NCBI GenBank assembly: GCA_026874595.1
Contig: CM049310.1
Coordinates: 89,101,556 to 89,165,555, forward strand
Length of the DNA: 64,000 nucleotides
Source of the DNA: Sipunculus nudus
Lineage: Eukaryota > Annelida > Sipuncula > Golfingiida > Sipunculidae
Direction: 5' to 3'
Positions 42,101 through 51,100 of the stretch are shown here, piece by piece (positions within the stretch are counted from its first letter, which is position 1; each line of letters begins with the position of its first letter). The position numbers were made by a program, and so were the translations under genes. The notes beneath the pieces were generated by a model, which had not been told where the DNA came from, did no database searches, and saw nothing but the letters and a program-made list of their open reading frames with translations.

Positions 42101-45100
42101 TAAGGTTTTCCATGTTGGATGACATTATTCACTAATTATCTCCAATTAATCAAATAACAAGAGTCCTGGGATAACCAGCTGTGGTTTACAGGCAATACTA
42201 AACAGGACTCTCCCCCTGAAGCACTGACAGGGGTCACTCAGGGCATTTCATGTGCTATATATAACCATAAAAGTCATCATCCCAAACACTACATTATATA
42301 ACATCCATGAATTCATTATCCAAACTATGGCCTTGACAACATCCTACTGATATACCCACATGCACATCCCAGTCTGGCTCATGCAGTGTAACCATCAGTC
42401 CTGGTGAAATACCTAGATACATGCCTTATGTCAGACTGACGTCTCTCAATTATGCAAGGTCCCAGGTGAGGGTGCAGTCTGTTTAATTAATTACTGAGCT
42501 GATGTCAGGAGCCCCCTTTATTCATGAAACTTTTGGGACCTTTATCCATAAACTAGACTACATTTAATCTTACTCCTGGGACCATTTAGACTTTTTGGCA
42601 ATATTTTCTGGAAAGATTAATGAAAGATCAATTATTTCAGATAAAATTGGCAAATTGTACATGACTGACAGAGGCAGTTTCCATATTTTCTCAAGACTAA
42701 TTCCAAATTATACCTTAATACTTTCCAAAAATTCTTCTCAACATCTATACAGTGTTTTATTATAAACAACAGCACAAATACAGTGAAACCTGTGTTAAGA
42801 GACCACTTGTTGGACTTTCAAAACACTGGTCTGAATTCATGGGTGGCCTTACTAGAAAGGTGGTCTTTCAGGCAGGTTCCACTGTCTATTTCAAGCAGAC
42901 TTCTCCAAAAATCACTCTCATTATGCATCTCTGCCTTTGTTATACTCAGTAATATATTTCTGTATCAATCAATAATATAAACCCTCAGCAAGAGTATTGC
43001 CCAATAAATTACAAAGACAACGTGATCAATGACGAGGACGACACTTACTTTTGTCCGTCTGGGTCTTTTTCGTTGATTTTCTGCAGTACATTGATCTCGA
43101 GCTTGGCTGCTTCTCTGTATTTCTCCACATTTTTTATGATCTTCAATGCCACGAGGAATCGATCCCTGCAGAAGATTAAATTCAGATGTACTCCTGACTG
43201 TTATATCACAGAGGGGCAAGCAGGCTGGGTCACTCGTGTCATTTTTCACTTTGTTCATTTAATATTAATGCCAGCAGGAGAGTTAACTGATCCCTGTAAC
43301 TCTAAAATTAACTACACAAGCTCTCATTAAAAACAAGGATATCATATCCTTGTGGAATATCTGGATGTTATTTTCTCTGTTTAGAGCTCTAGGGACATCT
43401 TTAAAAGCTCAAAGCCCTACAATGACCCCACCTCAAAGAAAGAGACAAAATCACCCAAACTCAACCGGTCTATCTGTCCTAATCCACTTATGTAGCTCCA
43501 TTTAATCATGTTCTGTTTTAACAAGATTTGCTTGGTATCTGTTTATATGGCTGTGTTTCAGGCTTGTTGACAGAACTTTACAATTAGGGACTGATACTGT
43601 TAACTCAATGAAACTGGGAGGAATGGAGATTTTTTTTTGACTCTGTTGTTTCATTTTGCACAAAGACTAGAATAATTCATAAGTCACTTTACTTTTAATG
43701 GGGCATATATTTGCAGGTAGGTTACAGCTTTCCCTATGCTGGGGAGGTTTACAGTCACTTAACCAAAAGGTTATGGCCAGTCGGGGATCGACATTCACTT
43801 TTGAAAGAACATGTCCATATAGGCAAGTAGCAGCTAGCTTTTACTTGCCCGACACAAATTTTTACTTGCCCTTTTAAAACCAGCAGTCACAACATAAAAC
43901 ACAGTGTGTTCCACACAACTATGTTGTTTGTTTTATTGCATGTTTGACAACAGACAAGTTCAAATGTAAATGCTTGTTATTTATATTTCTCTTTAGTATT
44001 TTTTCAGATAAACATACAGGTAATTTAAGATGAAAAGGTATTTTCAATATGGTTTCATTTCTCCGAGAAAGAAAATGGCTAACTGAAGATTAGTTAAGAT
44101 TCAGGATTCAGGGTTAAGGTCTGTTGGACCTATTTTCCCCAGTCGAGCATGTAGGAGGCGACTTTTGGCTGCCTTATCACCATTTTCTGGAACTTTTTCT
44201 TGGTCTGGGCAAGTGGTTATCCATTAGTGTTGAGCCCTGCCAGTCCTTGTTTTGAGAACAAGAGACCTTGGGGAGGGAAGGGTGTGACACTTGCTATACC
44301 AACACACACACACGGACATCTTGGCCCTGGAGTTCCTTTATTTAGCCCAAGCACCCTGAATTACCCAGGGTCCACAAATTAAGCTGAAGGAACTAACTGT
44401 ACAGATCTAAAATAGGGCGAATTATTTTGCCTGGTTCAGATCCCCTACCAACGATTAGATTAGGCCCCCCCCCCCCCCCCTTCACACACACACACACTTG
44501 TAGTACAGGACTATGTCTCATTTATGCTATTAAAATTAATCATGACTTGTCCACTGCTTTATATGTAACAATACATGGAATATATACTGTACCCCATGTT
44601 AAAGTAAAGATGGCATATTCCATGTTAAATCTGTGCGAGATATGATCAAGAGTTTGAGTGGAAAAAAAATCATAGGGAAAATACATGTCAGACCCCAATC
44701 AACAGTAACATGAAATATTGTAAGCAGTTGAAACCAGCTTATGGTTTGACTAATGACTGGGCTAGCACAGCAGCTGGTGTATTAGCTCAGTAATCTAACA
44801 GGCCGTTTGTAACGTAGGTCTGGATCAACAGTGACTCATGCACATGCCCCTGGCTGTATCACGGGCCGTGACATCATTCAAGGAACTACGCTCATCCCAG
44901 AACAATGTGTGAACTAACCACACAGGCTTCCTCCAGGAACAACGCACTTTGTTTCTAGGATGTTTCCAGTATACTATTACACAGCATTTACATGGCACAG
45001 GGATTAGATGGTGTTGTTCTATACAAGTCTATATGGCGAAGCTAATGTCATGTATTTACACATTATCTACTCTAATATGAAGAAGTTAGTCCTCTAAATC

Positions 45101-48100
45101 TAAATTAAGACTTTTCTATAGGATCATAGGTGCAATTTCCTTATTATTACACAGTCAATACTGGGTATTGTAAGTACACAAACTATTCACCAAAGCTCCC
45201 AGAATAACTGAATGGTCCATATATTAACACACTATTTTGCAGGCTGCCACATTTCTGCAACATATTATGGTAGTCTGAAACCAGTAATGGGATATAGGGA
45301 TTATATTGAAGCCAATTAGGGGAACACTGACCAAGTTCTACAGAACACCAATAGCCTGAATGCCAAACCAGTATTGGGTCTAACGTCACTTCCTGTAGCA
45401 TTCCTGTGAAATCCTGCATCCAGTACATCCAGGATTAATGGATCAGTGAGATCAATACAAGATGACGTTCCGGTGATGGATCGATGTCAAATGGAAATTT
45501 TCTTCTAAGACATCAATTAAACAAGTTTGTAATACATCAAAGAGATAGACCCATCATAAATTGTGATCACAGGGTCCTCCACCTTATCGCTACTGACTAG
45601 TATGACCCAGAGATTAAGCCAACTCTCTGTGTACCCAAAAATAGCATCAGCCATCTCTTTTCATATTCAACTCAGGATGACTTTTGTTTAATGAATAATT
45701 AACCTTTTTTTACAGAAAACGGCATGAAAGGACAAAGACCCAACAAAAAGATTTATTTTCTTGGAAAAGATATTTATTTTCTCAGGAATTATTAACAGAT
45801 TACCGCAACAAGTTAAAGATAATACACCTGTGTATTAAAATAAACCAAACAAATGTTTTAAATAACTAAAGGTGGCAACACCCTTACAATGACTGAATAA
45901 TAACAGCAATAACTGCAAGACGACTGCATGGTCCTGAAGCAGCCAACTGAAAAGGCTAAATATCTCAAGTGCATTTAATTAGTCTTATAATATTTTAACA
46001 GACTGTCAAAATCTCCCACATAATGATTTCCACATGACAGAGATTAATTATATTCTGTACTTTGGTATGTTTGCTGTCCAAGTTTATGAAAACTGTGTTT
46101 AATTCTGAAATACAGATTCTTGTCAGAGACATCGATGGCTATGTATACCCTTGTTAGAGCCATTACTAATCTTATCAGGTCTTGAAGATGCTTCATAATG
46201 CTTTGATCTGTGCAGATAAATGCAAGGTCTGTGCCAAGGGGTCATTTTCAATAAATTTGCATAGATTTACATGAAAACTGAAAACTGACTAAATTAGAAG
46301 TGTCTGACCATGCACAGCAGCATTACTTGTTTCCCGTAAACAAGTGTATCAAAACTGGCTTGACAAATATGTCAACGTTAAAGCCTGTTAATGAAAAGGT
46401 GACATGAGTGCGTGTACATAAATTTCTGTGTATGTGTGCCATGGATTATACTCAATGATTGTCAGAGATAAAATAAGTTGCTATTTTTTATCATAATCCT
46501 GTTTCCTGGATAAACGAGCTGTTGCTCTAGAAATAATAAAATCTGAAGCTTTTATTAATGGCTGAACATAAGGGCTAAATATAATAAAATTAATAATGTA
46601 TTAAGTATTTATTACATTGGAAGCTGCTTTTAATTTGAAGTCTCTACAAATCAGGACTGGAGATTATTATATGATAATATAGTTGAATATTAAATGCTGG
46701 TTTTAAATATTACAGGTTCAGTATACAACAATACACTTTGCACAGCACTTTATCTATGCCAAGTGTTCTTATATAAACTGTGGTTTGTTTTGGCTACATT
46801 TCCCAGGTTTGCCCATGAAAGCATGGGATGAAACTTGGAATTAATCAGATTGCATAATGATTCCAAATCCGAGATTATGATACATGCTTTGTGATTGGCT
46901 GAACTGATCTGCTGCTGAACATTATCTAATAAAGTTAGTGAAACTGAATAACAGAATGACGTCCTACCTGGTCAAGTCCATACATTCCACAACCTTCCCG
47001 AAGGTACCCTCGCCGAGGGTGCCAACCACCTCATCTGCAACAAGACCAATCAAAAGGCATCAGAAACATTCTATGACAGTGGAAACACGCAAAATGTACA
47101 AAGTTAATACTTATATACATCATGTCTCTCTAAAGGCGTAGTCAATGGGATTTCTTTAATAAACTTAAAATGTTCTTCAACTGTCATTCTGAGCAGTCAA
47201 TATTTGGTATGTTTAAAGCTGCTCCAAGTATATGGTGTTTTGTTTACATGGTTCCAACCTGGGAATCCTTAAGCATGTATGATCACATCATGGAGGGTAC
47301 TGATTTAATATATTTATTGTTTTATGTATGTGATGAAATTAATGGTGTCTGCAGCGTTAATATGACGTCATGTTTAGCTAGTTAGATGTAGTTTAGTCTT
47401 CATATCTTCTTGGCTAAAATGGACAAAAGAGTGCATGCCAACAATGGTCAATTTGTGATGCGATAAGCAACACAGTAAAAAATGAAATCAAAGTAAAAAT
47501 ATTAACGGAAAAGAACTTCACCCCTCATGATTCATATCATTCCCACCAGGAGACCATATGTATCATAGTGAGAGATCACAGGGAGACTACGACAACCCTT
47601 CCCTTGAAGTTTACGGTGGTCTCGGAATAAGCTTTTCAGGATTAGCCTGAAGGCTTGCATAGATTTTTGCTGACAACCAAAAGTTTCAGTTTGGTGATCA
47701 GAGGACAGATGGGGAGGGGGGTTGCAGGGGCCCGTGGTTGAGTGTAACTTTACGAAAAGTTGAGTACATCTTCCTTGGATCACATCTCCTTCTTTGTATA
47801 TCAGGTGTCCATCGCGGTCATCTTCGACGCTGGCTGGTCTGGAGTTGCTGCTCTGTTGTGCCTGTTAGACCACGCCGCAAGTCCCCACCACATCACACAT
47901 CAACCATCATCGCAAGCCCAGTTTTCAATTCAACGGCGCCGCACACCCAATTCAATTCAAGTGCGTTGCAAGTGGCGTTCGTTCGTTCGTTTCACAGGTT
48001 CATTGGTTCACGGGCACATATAAATGAGAGACATGAGGAGGGCCAGGTCAAGATACATGTGAAGATAAGCTTAAACATTCAGGCAATATATATGGAACAC

Positions 48101-51100
48101 AGCAGCCTCAACCTAGCATTCGTCACCATGCCAACCATTACATGTCAAATCAATGGGCTCTGCTAAATCACTGAATTGATAGTCAATGGCATCATCAATT
48201 AAAAAAGAATTGAACAAGTTTAAATTGTGCACAACTTGAATTATTAAATCTCCCATGGGAGTTTTTCTTGAATGATTATGACTGCTATCTGATAGACACA
48301 CACCTTTACTGGTAAGAAAATGATAATGATACGAATGTCATGAAACGGCATCACACATCAACTGAAATTTACTTTTAATAATCATTTGTTTACACAGGAA
48401 AACAAAACTGTAAATTACATATGAAAGGGCTAGAAAATTCAGGAAGTTTTTGTCATGTTAAACAGAACACAAAAGACAGTTATTTAAATTTAAATTAATG
48501 AAAAATAATAAAGGTATGAGGGCCTACTTGATACTTGAGCAGAGCAGGATACCGGCCTGCGAACCTCCTTCTATATGACATCAAGCCGTAAAACTCGAGA
48601 AGTTGTCCCAGTTAGGTGACCTAGATACCAACAAGTCTTAGCTCCAAGGCAGAGGACATCGGAGGTAAAGCCAGAACTCAAATGCAAAGCTAGTCTGCCA
48701 TGAGCTGTAACCAGATCCTCTTTCTTCTGCCCTAACTCATCAATTAACACCTGGATTTTTAAAGGTGGAAAAACCTGCTCTGCCCAAACTTAACCAAGTC
48801 ACAACTTCCCTAGCGACATCATTGGTCCTACCTCTCTATTTCGCTCTTTGACCTCATCCGAGATAGGCATGGTGCTAGTGCCTCCCCATTCTTTGTGCGA
48901 GCACTGCGCATCAATTTTCATCTTAGGAGCTTCCAGGATTCTCCAAGCAGGGCGCCCCTACCTTACTTATCTTGCACCTACCAAAATACTTTGGGCTGGG
49001 CCAGTCATTTGGAGCTAGGCAACATGTGGGTGCTTGTAGCAGCCCCTGTGCTGAGCCCCTGTGCTCACAGTAGTTTAGGATGGTACCAGAAGGCCCCATT
49101 CACTCACAAGCTGGCTGACTGGGCCAGATAGAATGTCAGAGATGTGTGTAGCACACAGACAAATATAGCACAGCCTGCCCTTACTTTACAGCACAGTCCA
49201 GCAAGGGGGATGCAATGCACATGGCTGCCCTGGCAGCCTGCTTGCTTTATCTGCAGCTCATCATCCCCGAGGTCTATCTCACTGCATTAGTGTACTGCTA
49301 GCCACACATACAGGCATGACTGTTTGCATACACAGAATGGTCCGGTTGGTTCTCGCTGCCATTATTGGGATAAATACTCCAGTAATTTAGTAAGCATTGG
49401 CTGTTCCTTTAGTGAACCAGTACATGAGCTAAAAACTCGTCCCAAAGTTAAATGTGACAGCACACACAATCCAGTGTATTATTAGGTCATTACTTCCCAT
49501 GCTCAGAGCCTTAAACCTGAAGTGTGACACAGCAGCTGATAGCTCAGGTCACCACAAGCAGGTCAGCTGACTATAAGCAGGCTGGCAGGGAGCCTGTGTC
49601 CCCAGAACAGTCCATCATAATCATTCTCGTCAAACCAAATATTAACCAAACGCTTCTTAAAGTTCGTAATTATCCAATCTGCCAGGACGACCAAGAGAAA
49701 TTACCGTGACTTAACAGAGCCCGTTTGCCACATGGAATGCTTGCCTGGTGTGGGCTGGCTGCCTCTTAGCATAATATGTGAAGTTGCATGAACAAAATCA
49801 ATAATCAACCGCCGTGTGTCTTACAACATTCCTTTGGCAGTATTTAAATTACCAATGGCCTAAAGCTGATCCACCAGTCTCTCCATGCAGTGCCAGCACC
49901 ATATGACCACACTCTTGGTGACAACCCAAACATTCACACCGACCCCCTGGATAAAACCCCTTCCAGTCTTTGTGGATTCTCTTACTCTCCCCACATCATC
50001 CTTGTCTCCCATTAAATCAATGGACATACCCCTGTCTGTCACAGCATTTTAACAGGACCATGTTGTTTAGTACACGGGTACATGGCCGTCACCAGGGTAA
50101 AACATAAAGATGACGGAAACTCTCTCAAAGTAGCCCTGCAGGCAGTGTGATCGATAAAGATGTATTATTCTAAATTCAAAACTGAATACTGTCTCTTAGC
50201 CTGGCAAATGAAACAAGAATACCAGCTGATGAAGAGGATACAGTCTGATGATATTAAAACAATAACGTGAAATTAAGTAATTAAACATGATTTCATAGGA
50301 GAAGCAAAAAAAAAAATAATAAAACAGTGGAATTTTCTAATAACACTGAAACTATTATCATTATTGTTACATATTGCAGAAAAGCAAAATATAAAGCAAC
50401 TGATATGTTTTTTTATTTCAAACTATCTCTTCAATATCATAAATTTGTATAGCGTGGCAACTTTAGGAGGGGACCTACCTGGCCTAAGCTTAGTATATTT
50501 AGGGAGAAAGAGAGCTATTTAAAACAATAAAAGGCAGAGAGATAAACAGATATTGAGAGGGCTGAAGGGATATGAGAGAATGACTTAACTCTTAAATACA
50601 TGTATGCACAATTATCTAATATGCAAATTCTTAGTGTACAAGAGAAAGTTTCATTTTCAAGTGTTATTTGTAATATCTTCCTGTCAAAATTATAAATTTC
50701 TGCTTTGTTTCATTATGAAGGCCTAAAAAGTGCTTTAATTCTATTTTTATGTAATTATATAATTGACTCCTGTAATACATGAGTAACATCTTCACAAATG
50801 ATTGCAAAATATTTTGCCAAATTGATATTCTATATATATATTTTTTAAATGTCCACAGCGAGTATCTCATTTGATGATACTAATCCACTCAAAATACAAT
50901 TTAAAACTCATGTTTGTTACATGTGAACAATGAGTTAGACAGTGCCACCTGTTGGCCATGATCTCATAAGATTCATAAAGATTTAAAGGTTTAAGCACAT
51001 ACTTTCCCTGCCATGTATTTCCTGACTAATAATTGGCAGCGCTTAACAAAACCACCCTCAGTGACTGTACTAACTTGACCTGTTTCCAGGTGTCATGGGT

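Larger units (their letters stand above)
34793..43048 (-). other. 8.3 kb CLK intron
   Basis: Contains degenerate tandem repeats (36.2-36.55 and 37.6-37.9 kb), a TA microsatellite at 39.1 kb and pieces of interspersed repeats (35.04, 39.7, 42.78 kb). Open frames at 37077-37479 lie in low-complexity sequence and match nothing I know. No exon recognised. Confidence 0.75.

Noticed and set aside
47738-48166. 142-codon plus-strand open frame
   Set aside because: It is antisense to the CLK linker exon 47768-47861 and its flanking intron; no domain and low-complexity composition.
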